From Eubacterium sulci ATCC 35585 (lineage in GTDB: Bacteria > Bacillota > Clostridia > Peptostreptococcales > Anaerovoracaceae), in contig CP012068.1 of assembly GCA_001189495.1 (NCBI GenBank), positions 1,488,001 to 1,552,000 on the forward strand: 64,000 nt of DNA. The letters run 5' to 3'. The notes beneath the pieces are model-generated. The model did no database searches, had not been told where the DNA came from, and saw only the letters and a program-made list of their open reading frames with translations. How positions within the stretch are numbered: position 1 is the first letter of the stretch; the number at the start of each line of letters is the position of its first letter. The translations under genes were made by a program, and so were the position numbers. Of the stretch, positions 44,308-53,580 are shown piece after piece.

Positions 44308-46320
44308 TTATTTTATCTCTATATACTTACTTTCTGTTGTTAACGGTTCAAATGGCTTTCCGCCGCCCTCGTAGAACTTGCCGAAGAATTCGACAAACTG
44401 AAGTCTGTTCGTGTGAACATATGCTCCGAGCACATTGATTGCCATATTCATTGTATGTCCAAATATGAACACTATTGTAAAGATGATTGCTCCAAGGACT
44501 CCGCCTCCGACCATGCTTCCCATCATATTGATAACGCTGGCGATTACACCAGTTGCAAGTCCTAACGCAAGAAGTCTTGAATACGATAGCACATCGCTGA
44601 GCCATCCTGTAACTCCGTAGATATCGTAGGCACCTAGTGCAATTCTCAGAGCTACATTCTTGTGACCTCTTCCTGACATCAATAGAATTCCTAGCATTCC
44701 TGCGATAGTGAGTACCTTTGATAACATCACTACTGATGCAGGGAACTTGATTGTCATCTGCGAGATTGATGCGAAAATATCTGTTGGTAGTAGCAAGAGG
44801 ATAAGTCCAATTAGGAACATATACCAGAATACTACGTCGCAGATACAGTCGATGACCTTGCCCTCCTTGAGCTCTTGGAAGCCTTTGATTGCTAGTCCTG
44901 CGAAGAGGTGAATTACACCAAATAGCATACACCAGATCAAAAGTCTCATCGGATTATCAAGCGGTGCAAACCACAGTGGCTTGATTGCGAACTCCTTGCC
45001 AAAGAAGGTCTTTGCTATGACTGTTGGTGCGTCTCCGAAATATCCTCCGAACATCACGCCCCAGAAGAGTGTTGAGAGTCCGCAGAAGCCAAATAGCTTG
45101 AGCATCTTCTTCATTCCTTCTTCCATCTTTGGGAACTTCTTCAGTACTATGAAGCAACCGATTGACATCAAAAGTCCGTAGGCTGCATCTGAGAGCATCA
45201 TTCCAAAGAAGAACACGTAGAAGTAGGACATCACCTTTGTTGGATCTATATCTCTAAGCTTTGGAAGTCCGTAGGATTCTAGTACGCCCTCGGCACTTGA
45301 TGAGAAGGAATTGTTCTTTAGCACCGTTGGCGCCTCGTCCTCATCTGTCACATCTGCAAGCTCGATTACACAATCAAAACTTCCTTCTAACAGTTCCTTA
45401 ACTCTTGAAGCCTTATCCTTAGGTATGAAGCCTGTCATTACGAAGGTTCTCTCAGATTGCCTTAGCTCTCCGGTAACTTCAACGTTTTTTAGCCTCATTC
45501 TGAAGTAGTCGCAAGCCTCTCTGAGTTTATCTCTGCTTTCTGCTGCCTCTGTAATCTTCTTCTCAAGCTCCTCGCTTGTCTGATTTATCGATTCTATATC
45601 AGCTTCAAGCTTTTCGATTTGCTCCCTTGGCGTCTTGTCATAGCCTAGCGAGCTCTTTGCAAAACCTCCGCTTCTTAGCGCATCTTCTACCTTACCTGAA
45701 ACATCCTTCTTAGCGATTACCACAATGTATGCAGCATCGGAGTCCATACAGACGACTTCTAAATCGATGTCTACTTCTTCATCACACTTCTTCTGTACTA
45801 ACTCGTGTATTTTCGCCTCGTCCATATCAGGCGGCATGGTTCCTATCAAAACCTTAGTTTTCTTCGTCTCTGTTAAATCAAATGGTATATCTAGCTCCTG
45901 CCAAGGTTTTAGTCCTTCAATTTTCTCGTTAATCTTTGCTACGAGAGCTTTGTTTTCGCTATATTCCTTAGACCAGCTAATCACCTGATCTGCAAGCTCT
46001 TTAATGGTTTTAGCATTCTGCATTTCCTGCGTCAGCTTTTCCTTATCTATCAAAGGCTTGCCTTCAAGTGAGCTGAACATCCCCTTTGTCTCCGGAGAGA
46101 AAGTATCCATCACCTCAAGTGCCTGCTCAGTAAGGCTTAGCTTCTTGCTAAATTCTCTGCTGACTTCCTTCGTATCTGTCGTTACAAAGCCATCAAGCTC
46201 TTTAAGGGACTTGTCATCGCTCAGTTCTATGGTTCCGAGCGTCTGGATTTTTTCTAGGATTTCTTGCCTATCTTTTTTCAATGCGCAGATACCGATTTTT
46301 TGCATCTGCAATACTGCCAT
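44308..46320 (-). CDS. atpI: V-type ATP synthase subunit I (a)
   Basis: A 670-aa subunit with a cytoplasmic N-terminal coiled-coil half (about 1-330) and a C-terminal half with seven or eight membrane helices, carrying the ion half-channels next to the c-ring (GMMLSDAAYGLLMS, DVLSYSRLLALGLATGVIA). I choose the ATG at 46320 (MAVLQMQKIGICALKKD) with GAAGGGAG upstream; the frame is open another 51 codons, but that extension is unlike the family. Confidence 0.94.
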   Translation of the reverse strand: MAVLQMQKIGICALKKDRQEILEKIQTLGTIELSDDKSLKELDGFVTTDTKEVSREFSKKLSLTEQALEVMDTFSPETKGMFSSLEGKPLIDKEKLTQEMQNAKTIKELADQVISWSKEYSENKALVAKINEKIEGLKPWQELDIPFDLTETKKTKVLIGTMPPDMDEAKIHELVQKKCDEEVDIDLEVVCMDSDAAYIVVIAKKDVSGKVEDALRSGGFAKSSLGYDKTPREQIEKLEADIESINQTSEELEKKITEAAESRDKLREACDYFRMRLKNVEVTGELRQSERTFVMTGFIPKDKASRVKELLEGSFDCVIELADVTDEDEAPTVLKNNSFSSSAEGVLESYGLPKLRDIDPTKVMSYFYVFFFGMMLSDAAYGLLMSIGCFIVLKKFPKMEEGMKKMLKLFGFCGLSTLFWGVMFGGYFGDAPTVIAKTFFGKEFAIKPLWFAPLDNPMRLLIWCMLFGVIHLFAGLAIKGFQELKEGKVIDCICDVVFWYMFLIGLILLLLPTDIFASISQMTIKFPASVVMLSKVLTIAGMLGILLMSGRGHKNVALRIALGAYDIYGVTGWLSDVLSYSRLLALGLATGVIASVINMMGSMVGGGVLGAIIFTIVFIFGHTMNMAINVLGAYVHTNRLQFVEFFGKFYEGGGKPFEPLTTESKYIEIK

Positions 46321-46477
46321 ACTACATTCTCCCTTCTGAAAACATATTTTCAAATAAATATAATCGACCGTACAAAGCCAAATTAAGTGCTTACAATGAA
46401 ACGAGTTTCTGGGTTCCGCGGACTTACCATTACTGCCAAACTCTTTGCGGCCACATCCTCGATTCACATGCACTTAT

Positions 46478-46789
46478 TTAACTTACTACTGCGTCGATTA
46501 TCTTTTGAATTGCATCTTTTTCTTTGCGCTTAGCATCTTCTCTGAGCTCTTCGAGTTCAGACTCTAGTCCCTTAAGCGCCTCCTGTCTGTGTTCCTCAGC
46601 CTCCTGTTGAGCGGCTTTAATCCTCTCATCGGCCTCGGATTTTGCTCGCGAAATCTCCTGCTCACACTGCAAGCTGCTTTCGCTCTTCGTTCTTTCAATC
46701 AGTTCTAACTCGGAAGCTTTTCCATCAGCAATGATTTTATCAGCCTCCAGTTCGACTTCATGGATTGCTTTGATTGTCTCGCTAACCAT
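46478..46789 (-). CDS. V-type ATPase stalk coiled-coil subunit (H/G-like)
   Basis: A 103-aa protein, almost wholly heptad coiled coil, with a KAIHEVELEADKIIADGKAS start as in AhaH/NtpF. Dimerises with subunit E in the peripheral stalk. First gene of the operon: order H, I, K, E, C, F, A, B, D. The 158-bp gap to subunit I (I start 46320) has a weak hairpin only. Confidence 0.88.
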   Translation of the reverse strand: MVSETIKAIHEVELEADKIIADGKASELELIERTKSESSLQCEQEISRAKSEADERIKAAQQEAEEHRQEALKGLESELEELREDAKRKEKDAIQKIIDAVVS

Positions 46790-46824
46790 TTCTTGTCCTC
46801 CTAAATTAACTGAATCATACCCAA

Positions 46825-46853
46825 ATTATATCGTACATGCATACAATTATCAA
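46825..46853 (-). promoter_or_regulatory. sigma-A-type promoter of the V-ATPase operon
   Basis: On the minus strand TTGATA (46853-46848), a 17-bp spacer and TATAAT (46830-46825) form a near-consensus promoter about 36 bp upstream of the first start codon. Confidence 0.85.
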
Positions 46854-46960
46854 ATAAATATGAATAATTATTACTTTGACTCTTGAATACTTTTTATCAT
46901 TTGGATAAGATAATATCATTATACCCCTTTAAAACAATTTTACACAATCTTTCGGACACA

Positions 46961-46991
46961 AAAATGCCACTGCTTCAAACAGTGGCATTTT
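46961..46991. terminator. strong terminator between lipoprotein gene and V-ATPase operon
   Basis: AAAATGCCACTG and CAGTGGCATTTT form a perfect 12-bp stem with a 7-nt loop; the flanking A/T tracts make it work in both directions. It ends the transcript of 47050-47649. Confidence 0.9.
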
Positions 46992-47049
46992 GATTATGTA
47001 TGCAAAAAAATACATAAATTTTAGATTTTTGTATGAAAATTAATACAAG

Positions 47050-47649
47050 CTATTTCCACTTAAACGAATCTACTATGCTCTGAGATGCTTTGTCAGGCTC
47101 TTCGCTACCTGAGTAGTTGCTCTCATAAACAAAGATATGTCCGTGATCGGAGGCTATGTAATACTGCACAATCCTATCGCCATCCACTGTGAATTCATAT
47201 TTCAAAACTGGATAGCCCTGCTTTGATGTGAATCCTGATGCAAGTATTTGACTAGCTTCATGTCCAGAGATCTGCTGATTTAATTGTAAAAGTATGGCAT
47301 GTGAGAAGCTATCAATATCATCCTTAGAATATGGATTTGTTCCATACTGAACCGAGATATTGTCTAGCTTTCCTTCGCCACTATGGCTTACTGGAACAAC
47401 AAATGGTTTTTCATCTGTTGAATCACCTTCGTGAAGCTTCCATCCCTCAGGAATCACAAAACTACCTTGCTTTAAATTAAATGTTTCTCCTGCCTTTGTT
47501 CCCTGCTTTTTGTCAATTGCTGTATTTGACCTTGCTTTATTATCGCTTTGAGTATCGTAATTTTTTCGTTCTCCACAAGCTGCAAGTAATGTCATAACTA
47601 GTATCGCTATAAAAGCAATGGTTACTGCTTTCCACGTATTTCTTTTCAT
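47050..47649 (-). CDS. lipoprotein of unknown function
   Basis: A 199-aa protein from the ATG at 47649 (ribosome site CAGGAGAAG; the longer frame starts inside the whiA region). A signal peptide ends in the lipobox LLAACG (Cys near 27), followed by a polar linker and a beta-rich domain (GSFVIPEGWKLHEG..KYEFTVDGDRIVQYYIASDHG). It would be anchored on the outer face of the membrane. 29 bp downstream of whiA. No family recognised. Confidence 0.8.
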   Translation of the reverse strand: MKRNTWKAVTIAFIAILVMTLLAACGERKNYDTQSDNKARSNTAIDKKQGTKAGETFNLKQGSFVIPEGWKLHEGDSTDEKPFVVPVSHSGEGKLDNISVQYGTNPYSKDDIDSFSHAILLQLNQQISGHEASQILASGFTSKQGYPVLKYEFTVDGDRIVQYYIASDHGHIFVYESNYSGSEEPDKASQSIVDSFKWK

Positions 47650-47678
47650 GGCCTTCTCCTGAACTATTTCAAGTAGAT

Positions 47679-48641
47679 CTAGTTTTCTTTTTCTATGCAC
47701 CCGTGCTCTTCCGCGAAAGAAAGTATCTTCTGAAGTCTGCTATTGATTCCTGCTTTCTTGAGCGGCGGCGCACACAGCTCTCCGAGCTGTGTGAGGCTGG
47801 CGTCGGGGTTTTCCGCGCGGAGCCTTGCGGTTTCGCGCAGCCTCGGCGGCAGCTTGTCGAAGAGCCCGCGGGATTCGATGGCGCGGATGGCAGAAAGCTG
47901 CCGCTGCGCCGCGTCAAGAGCCCTATCCATGTTCGCATTATCGCAATTTGTAATGCGCACAGTGCGGTTCCTCATCTGCTTCTTAATTACCGTGTTGTCA
48001 AAGCTCAAAACGTGGCTGTGCGCCCCGATTATTGCGAGCATATCCCTTATGTTTGAAAGGCTCTTGACATACACAATGTATTTCCCTCGCCTCTCCATCG
48101 TCTTTGCCGTCATGTCGACAAAACCATTGATTAACTTCTTTAGGTCAAGAGCAAACCTCTCGCTGTTGCAGACGAATTCGAGGTGGTAGGTTTTGTCAGG
48201 ATTGTTTACAGAACCACAAGCGAGGAAAACTCCTCTGATATATGATTTACGACAGCACTTTGTTCTTACAACATCGTCGTAAATACCATCGGAAATAAAG
48301 TTATTTCCCTCTCTTACAAGCAGTATTCCTGTTTCACGCAGAATCTGCTCAGACCTTTCCTCAGGTCCTATGGTAAGAAGATAGCTCCTCTGCTTATTAA
48401 AGCCTGAGCCTTCTCCGATTTCTAACTTTGCATCAACCTTAAAATACTCTTTGATCAGGCGCTTATAATGTCGTGCTACCGCTGGTATTTCAGTGGTGAC
48501 AACTATCTTAAACTTTCCCGCACCAGCAAGACGAAGACTTCCAGAAACACGTAAAAAACCTGCCAGCTCGGCAAGCTGGCAGCACTTTTTTTCTATTTCT
48601 GTTCTAGCAAGTTCATTCTTTACTTCCGTTGAGAAGCTCAT
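47679..48641 (-). CDS. whiA: DNA-binding protein WhiA
   Basis: A 320-aa WhiA: N-terminal LAGLIDADG-like domain (SFSTEVKNELAR, GVFLACGSVNNPDKTYHLEF) and a C-terminal helix-turn-helix (LRLRAENPDASLTQLGELC, here as RLRAENPDASLTQLGELC). In Firmicutes it affects cell division. It usually sits with rapZ and yvcK; here rapZ is 6 kb upstream and yvcK is not in the window. The last ~250 bp are clearly more GC-rich than the rest. Confidence 0.94.
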   Translation of the reverse strand: MSFSTEVKNELARTEIEKKCCQLAELAGFLRVSGSLRLAGAGKFKIVVTTEIPAVARHYKRLIKEYFKVDAKLEIGEGSGFNKQRSYLLTIGPEERSEQILRETGILLVREGNNFISDGIYDDVVRTKCCRKSYIRGVFLACGSVNNPDKTYHLEFVCNSERFALDLKKLINGFVDMTAKTMERRGKYIVYVKSLSNIRDMLAIIGAHSHVLSFDNTVIKKQMRNRTVRITNCDNANMDRALDAAQRQLSAIRAIESRGLFDKLPPRLRETARLRAENPDASLTQLGELCAPPLKKAGINSRLQKILSFAEEHGCIEKEN

Positions 48642-48738
48642 AGACCTTACCCCCTGCTGTCAATTTTATTAGCACGACTCTTGCGCCAATATCTTATGCT
48701 CAGTCCTTCTTATCCGCAAGAATTTCACAACTAAGAAA

Positions 48739-49326
48739 TTATTCCTTGATATTGCCCTCTGCAATATGTTTATCGATTATATCTTTGATGATTGCAAAGA
48801 GATCCTCAGAACCATGTCTCGTCTTCTCTTGCCTACGCATGATTTGCTCCTTGGTGACTCCGTGTTCCTTCCAGTCGCCACCGCCATTTGCTTCGTGGAG
48901 AAGTACAGGCTGAAGATTGTCCATAGCCTTTGCAAACCTTGCCTCTGCAGTTTCCTGGGCTTCAAACTCGTCAAACAGAGCCTCTAGCTTCTGCCCCTGG
49001 TCGCTAGGTAGCATTCCGAAGATATGCTTCTTTGCAATTTCCTCACGCTCCCTTTGGGACTTCTTTGCCTCCTCATCATAGGCATAGGTATCGCCTGCCT
49101 CGATTTCAACGACATCGTGAATCAGGCACATGAGAATTACCTTTGATATATCTATATCCTCGTTTGCATACTCTCTAAAAAGATAGGCCATAACAGCCAT
49201 ATGCCATGCGTGCTCAGCATCATTTTCCTTGCGAGAATTATCTGCAAGGTGGTTTTGCCTGAAGATATTCTTTTGCTTGTCCATAAGCAGTGCAAATTCA
49301 ATCTGCTTACGCATTCTATCGTCCAT
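48739..49326 (-). CDS. HD-domain hydrolase (YfbR/5'-deoxynucleotidase-like)
   Basis: A 195-aa HD-superfamily phosphohydrolase: metal ligands in AEHAWHMAV and CLIHDVVEIEAGD, plus the later D in ARFAKAMDNLQP. The pattern fits the YfbR-like group acting on nucleotides. It begins directly after the stop of the ABC ATPase gene, so it may be read on the uptake operon's transcript. Confidence 0.87.
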   Translation of the reverse strand: MDDRMRKQIEFALLMDKQKNIFRQNHLADNSRKENDAEHAWHMAVMAYLFREYANEDIDISKVILMCLIHDVVEIEAGDTYAYDEEAKKSQREREEIAKKHIFGMLPSDQGQKLEALFDEFEAQETAEARFAKAMDNLQPVLLHEANGGGDWKEHGVTKEQIMRRQEKTRHGSEDLFAIIKDIIDKHIAEGNIKE

Positions 49327-50427
49327 CTAGGCCCTCTCAAGTTTACCCTGCGCTTGCGCCTCCTCTATAAGAGTTGCAACGCGTTTATTCGATAAACCTA
49401 TTTTATCATTAGCAAGGATTACGCGTCTACATTTTTTGATGGCTTCAAGTGCCTTCTCTAGGCTCTCTTCGCTTATTTCTTCAAAAGCTGGCACCGATAT
49501 TAAGTCGCTCGCTAGGTTCTTTGCTACATAAAAATCCACATCATTTTCGTGTAATATGCCTGTACAGAACGGAATTCCAAGCCTTGTCATCTCCCTAAAA
49601 ACAGGAATGCCCTTGCCATTTCCCGCAATTACAAACACCTCTGGCTCTCCCACTGGCTTAGGAAGCTCGACGCTACCAAATGTAATGTTGTAGGAACCCT
49701 TCTCTATGCTGTAAAGTTCTCTAATGATTTCATCAGTAAATATATCATTAGGTCTTCCGAAGTGCTCAATAGAGTCGCCGTGAACGCATATAACCTTGTC
49801 CGAGATTTTTTGGGCAAGATCTATTTCGTGAAGCGACATCAAAACAGCAATATTCGCCTTCTTTGCCATGGTGTGAAGGATGTTCAAAAGCTCAAGCTTA
49901 TGCTTTACATCAAGAAAGGATGTCGGTTCGTCCAAAACTATAATCTTTGGCTCCTGGCAAATCGCCCTTGCAAGCAAGACTCTCTGCCTCTGTCCATCAC
50001 TTATAGCGCTGAAATCCCTACCAGCAAGTTCTTCCACATGAGCCTTTTTCATCGCCTCAGAAACCTTGACTCTATCCTTTTCATCAAGAACTCCAAGCGA
50101 GTTTGTATACGGATATCTTCCCGTTGCAACAACATCAAAGCATGTTAGGAGCTCTCCCTTAATCTTCTCTGTCAAAACCACAGACATCTGCTGAGCGAGC
50201 GCCTTAAAACTTAGGTTTGCAAGCGAAGCATCTGCGATAAAAACCTCTCCACCAACCATTTCAAGATGCTTGGTTATGCTCTTAAGTATGGTCGACTTTC
50301 CTGCACCGTTTGGTCCTATCATGGTCACGATTTCGCCAAAGTCTACGTCTATATTTATATCCTTAATCAGCGGTTTTTTATTGTATCCGACCGTTAAGTC
50401 CGATGTTCTAAAATAAATGTTTTCCAT
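49327..50427 (-). CDS. FecE/BtuD-type ABC ATPase with a C-terminal extension
   Basis: A 366-aa protein. Residues 1-250 form an ABC ATPase: Walker A GPNGAGKST, signature ISDGQRQRV, Walker B IIVLDEPTS, switch LMSLHEID. Residues about 260-366 are an extra domain (PEVFVIAGNGKGIPVFREMT, GILHENDVDFYVAKNLA) not found in BtuD. It powers the FecCD permease upstream. The riboswitch at the head of the operon points to a corrinoid substrate. Confidence 0.88.
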   Translation of the reverse strand: MENIYFRTSDLTVGYNKKPLIKDINIDVDFGEIVTMIGPNGAGKSTILKSITKHLEMVGGEVFIADASLANLSFKALAQQMSVVLTEKIKGELLTCFDVVATGRYPYTNSLGVLDEKDRVKVSEAMKKAHVEELAGRDFSAISDGQRQRVLLARAICQEPKIIVLDEPTSFLDVKHKLELLNILHTMAKKANIAVLMSLHEIDLAQKISDKVICVHGDSIEHFGRPNDIFTDEIIRELYSIEKGSYNITFGSVELPKPVGEPEVFVIAGNGKGIPVFREMTRLGIPFCTGILHENDVDFYVAKNLASDLISVPAFEEISEESLEKALEAIKKCRRVILANDKIGLSNKRVATLIEEAQAQGKLERA

Positions 50428-50436
50428 TTGATCTCT

Positions 50437-51474
50437 CTAGTACTTAGTACCGTGTCTCTTAACGAGCATTCCAATAACTATAGGTGCACCAAACATTGCT
50501 GTTACAGTGCTTATCGAAAGTTCCACTGGCGCAAATGCCGTTCTTGCAACATAGTCGCAGAACATACAGAATACGCTTCCTGCCATGAATGAGCATGGAA
50601 TTACAAGAATTGGCTTTGCCGTCTTAAGCCCTATTTTTACAACATGAGGAACTGCGATTCCAACAAAGGAAATCGGTCCAACAAAGGCAGTTACGCATCC
50701 AGCCAGAAGGCTTGACATCATGATTAGATACACCCTAAAGCGCTTTACGTTTACGCCCATGCTCTGTGCGTATGATTCGCCCATCTGATACGCTCCAATA
50801 GGCTTTGACATTGCAAATACTATAGCAAAGCAAACTAGCACAATTTTGCTAGAAAGACTAACGTCGCTCCAGCTTACTCCTGAAAAGCTTCCTTGCGACC
50901 AGTTGTGCAAGTTAACTATATCTGAGTCCTGAGCAAAGGTAATCAAAAACTCCGTTATTGCAGAACAAATATAGCTTATCATGATTCCCGCAACGAGAAG
51001 CATAGACATCTGCTTTATCGCTCTTGCCGCAAGAAGTACAAAGCCCATTGCTATCAAAGCACCCACGAAAGCAGCCATGACTATCATCCATGAATTGGTG
51101 TGATGAACGTACTTTAATGCTACAATCATCGCAACTGCAACAAAGAGCTTTGATCCTGAAGATATACCTAAAACATAAGGCCCTGCGATAGGGTTGTTGA
51201 AAAAGGTTTGCATCAGAAATCCCGAAACCGCAAGACCTCCACCGAGTATCGCAGCTGTTATGATTCTAGGCAGTCTAATCTGCCATATGATATTTACATT
51301 TGTTTGATCGCCCTTTTTAGTGAATATTATCTTCATGATTTCCGTAAAGGAAATATCCACAGCGCCTGAATTGATATTCCATACAATCAAAACGAAAAAG
51401 GCAATTATGAGACAGATGAAGACCGCAAGGTATCTCCATCTGTCGCTGATTTTATGATTTTGCTGAAGTGTCAT
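50437..51474 (-). CDS. FecCD/BtuC-type permease
   Basis: A 345-aa permease with about ten membrane helices and family motifs RLPRIITAAILGGGLAVSG (start) and GPISFVGIAVPHVVK. It takes up iron chelates, heme or cobalamin; context favours corrinoids. 10 bp before the ATPase start. Confidence 0.92.
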   Translation of the reverse strand: MTLQQNHKISDRWRYLAVFICLIIAFFVLIVWNINSGAVDISFTEIMKIIFTKKGDQTNVNIIWQIRLPRIITAAILGGGLAVSGFLMQTFFNNPIAGPYVLGISSGSKLFVAVAMIVALKYVHHTNSWMIVMAAFVGALIAMGFVLLAARAIKQMSMLLVAGIMISYICSAITEFLITFAQDSDIVNLHNWSQGSFSGVSWSDVSLSSKIVLVCFAIVFAMSKPIGAYQMGESYAQSMGVNVKRFRVYLIMMSSLLAGCVTAFVGPISFVGIAVPHVVKIGLKTAKPILVIPCSFMAGSVFCMFCDYVARTAFAPVELSISTVTAMFGAPIVIGMLVKRHGTKY

Positions 51475-51485
51475 ATTCTTCCTCT

Positions 51486-52658
51486 TTATTTAAGCTTAAA
51501 CAGGTACTCCATCTTCTTCTGAGCTTCCTTATCACCTGAGAATATTGCGTTCATCTCCTGTATGATGCTTCCCATTTTGTTGGTCTGCTGAAACATGCTT
51601 CTGCTTGTGCACCAAGCATTTCCCTCTTTGACTGCCTTAAAATCCTTGAGAACAGGGCTCTTATCGAGAAGCTCATCTAGCGTATAAATCTGTTCAACGA
51701 TACTGCAGTTATATATTAGGATATCTGCATCCTTTGCTGTTTTGTAAAACTCTTCCATGCTCATGTTTATCGTGCTAAGTTTGCTGTCTTCACCTGTCCC
51801 TAAGTCAGAGAAAGCATATTCGCCCCCTGCAATCTTTATCATCTCTGGGACATATCCATTTGACTTATATGTTACGACATTTCCTCTAGTGTTCACATAA
51901 AAGAATATTACCTTCTTGCCAGTTGATTTTGTATCCTTGAGTTTTTCTATTTTTTCTGCCTGCTCATCAAAGATCTTGTTAGCAAGCTCCTCCTTGTCCA
52001 AAAGCACGCCAAAGAACTTAATCCACTCCGTTCTTCCAAGCGGATGCGACTCATAGCTTGACTTTTCTATCATGGTCTTGATTCCGAGCTCAATAAGTTT
52101 TTCTTTTACCTCAGGATTATGAAGAATCATAGTGTTTTGGATAGCAAGCTCACACTTTCCATTAATCAAAGTCTCATAGTCAGGCGCATTATACTTACCT
52201 GCATTAATCCACTTCTTCTCTTCAATTGCCTTTCTAGCGTTTTCTATGTACCAGTGGTCGGTACCTACGAACTTAATGTTATCTAGTGAATCGAGCGAAT
52301 CAAATAGCGCCATAACCGCAGTAGAAACAAGATATATATTCTTAAGTGGCTGTTTTACAACTATGATGTCCTTATCTAGATTCTTTGGAGCTTCTTTGCC
52401 CTTAGGCACAACGAGAAGCTTATCCCCATCGACAATCTCAAGATAGGCATAACCACCTTCGTACTTATATATAGAAAATTGGTTAGCGTATTTAAGTTTA
52501 ACCTTTTCCTTAAACTTTAGTCCTTCAAAAGCAGGCGCGCCGCTTTCATTTGATCCACTAGAACCTAGGTCTGCAAATATCAGAACCATAAAGCCTATTG
52601 CTATCGCAATAGCTAGTCCAACCACGCCTATTAAAATAGCTTTGTTTTTCTTTGCCAT
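51486..52658 (-). CDS. membrane-anchored substrate-binding protein (BtuF/FhuD fold)
   Basis: A 390-aa periplasmic-binding-fold protein of the PF01497 type (VKQPLKNIYLVSTAVMALFD; GKKVIFFYVNTRG; ADILIYNC). It is tethered by an N-terminal helix (about 8-29) rather than a lipobox. Feeds the FecCD permease. 1 bp downstream of the surface-protein gene. Confidence 0.88.
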   Translation of the reverse strand: MAKKNKAILIGVVGLAIAIAIGFMVLIFADLGSSGSNESGAPAFEGLKFKEKVKLKYANQFSIYKYEGGYAYLEIVDGDKLLVVPKGKEAPKNLDKDIIVVKQPLKNIYLVSTAVMALFDSLDSLDNIKFVGTDHWYIENARKAIEEKKWINAGKYNAPDYETLINGKCELAIQNTMILHNPEVKEKLIELGIKTMIEKSSYESHPLGRTEWIKFFGVLLDKEELANKIFDEQAEKIEKLKDTKSTGKKVIFFYVNTRGNVVTYKSNGYVPEMIKIAGGEYAFSDLGTGEDSKLSTINMSMEEFYKTAKDADILIYNCSIVEQIYTLDELLDKSPVLKDFKAVKEGNAWCTSRSMFQQTNKMGSIIQEMNAIFSGDKEAQKKMEYLFKLK

Positions 52659-52659
52659 A

Positions 52660-53418
52660 TTATTTTTTCTTTCCTATCTTAAGTATCATTAATATACCTA
52701 CTCCTGCTACTCCTAGTGAAACAACGAGGCCTCCGATGTATAAAGGTAGCTTACTATTCTTTGGCTCCGAAGCCTTTGCAGAAGTCTGTTTCTTATCATC
52801 AGCTTTCTTTGCTGCTTTCTTATCAGCCTTCTTTGACTTATCGCTTGCTTTGGAGTTCTTATCGTCCTTAGAATCTTCCTTAGCCTTATCATCCTTCTTA
52901 TCGTCATTCTTCTCGGATGCCTTTGCATCTCCACTAGCACTATTTGATGCTGCACTATTATCACCAGTGCTTCCTCCACCTACCGTTGGAATTGCAGAGT
53001 CATCAAAGTATAATGTATAGTTTAGAGTATGTGGGGTTGACATTGCCGTTGTTTCCATTGTTACATTGACACTTCCGAGGCTTGGAAGTGGTGCACTGTT
53101 AAATATCTGTGCATGTGCCCCATATTGCTGAGGATAAACCGTTCCAGCCGTTGTTGTAAAGTATGAGTACTGGGGAATCCCGTCATCTGAAACTCTTTTA
53201 AACACTATTGTTGCATAAATCTGACCCCCAGATATTGTCACAGAACACGGCGAAACTATAGCATTATGTGACATTCTTCCTTCGCTCAAACTTACTGGAA
53301 CGCTGTATGTTCCATCCTGATATGTCGCCGCAAGCGACGGAATCGCGCTAGCCATTACGAAAACAGCTAATACCGCTGTAACGGCTAGTCTTCTAAATAC
53401 CTTTTTAAAATCTCTCAC
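52660..53418 (-). CDS. NEAT-like surface protein with C-terminal anchor
   Basis: A 252-aa protein: signal peptide (ending about SLAA, residue 31), one beta-rich domain (about 32-150; YQDGTYSVPVSLSEGRMSHN, then FTTTAGTVYPQQYG) resembling NEAT heme-binding domains, a Lys/Asp/Ser-rich linker (about 160-220) and a terminal membrane helix with a GKKK tail. No LPxTG is seen, only KLPLY. It is the first gene after a cobalamin riboswitch, which suggests it captures corrinoids rather than, or as well as, heme. Confidence 0.75.
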   Translation of the reverse strand: MRDFKKVFRRLAVTAVLAVFVMASAIPSLAATYQDGTYSVPVSLSEGRMSHNAIVSPCSVTISGGQIYATIVFKRVSDDGIPQYSYFTTTAGTVYPQQYGAHAQIFNSAPLPSLGSVNVTMETTAMSTPHTLNYTLYFDDSAIPTVGGGSTGDNSAASNSASGDAKASEKNDDKKDDKAKEDSKDDKNSKASDKSKKADKKAAKKADDKKQTSAKASEPKNSKLPLYIGGLVVSLGVAGVGILMILKIGKKK

Positions 53419-53473
53419 CTATTTTCTCCTTTTCTTAAATCGAGCATCGCATATATTATTGCCCTAAATTAAA

Positions 53474-53495
53474 ATAACGGTGCTTCGACCGTTAT
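53474..53495 (-). terminator. terminator hairpin of the cobalamin riboswitch
   Basis: ATAACGGT-CGAAGC-ACCGTTAT on the minus strand, followed by TTTTAATTT. GTCGAAGC (53489-53482) in this hairpin can instead pair with GCUUCGAC (minus strand, 53565-53558), an 8-bp antiterminator. Confidence 0.75.
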
Positions 53496-53580
53496 CTGAT
53501 AAGTGTTTCTTCTCAATTGCATCCAAATATCATGTGGCGCAATATCAAAACCTTACTGTCGAAGCTTTGAATATCTAAAT

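Noticed and set aside
44348-44932. 194-codon minus-strand frame inside the V-ATPase subunit I gene
   Set aside because: It is a shifted reading of the subunit I gene with arginine-rich, low-complexity content; the subunit I frame is clearly the real one.
46321-46473. N-terminal extension of V-ATPase subunit I
   Set aside because: The frame is open, but a family-consistent start with a good ribosome site lies at 46320 and the extension does not resemble the family.
47703-48189. Long plus-strand frames opposite whiA
   Set aside because: They arise from the GC-rich antisense of whiA, have no ribosome site and no recognisable protein content.
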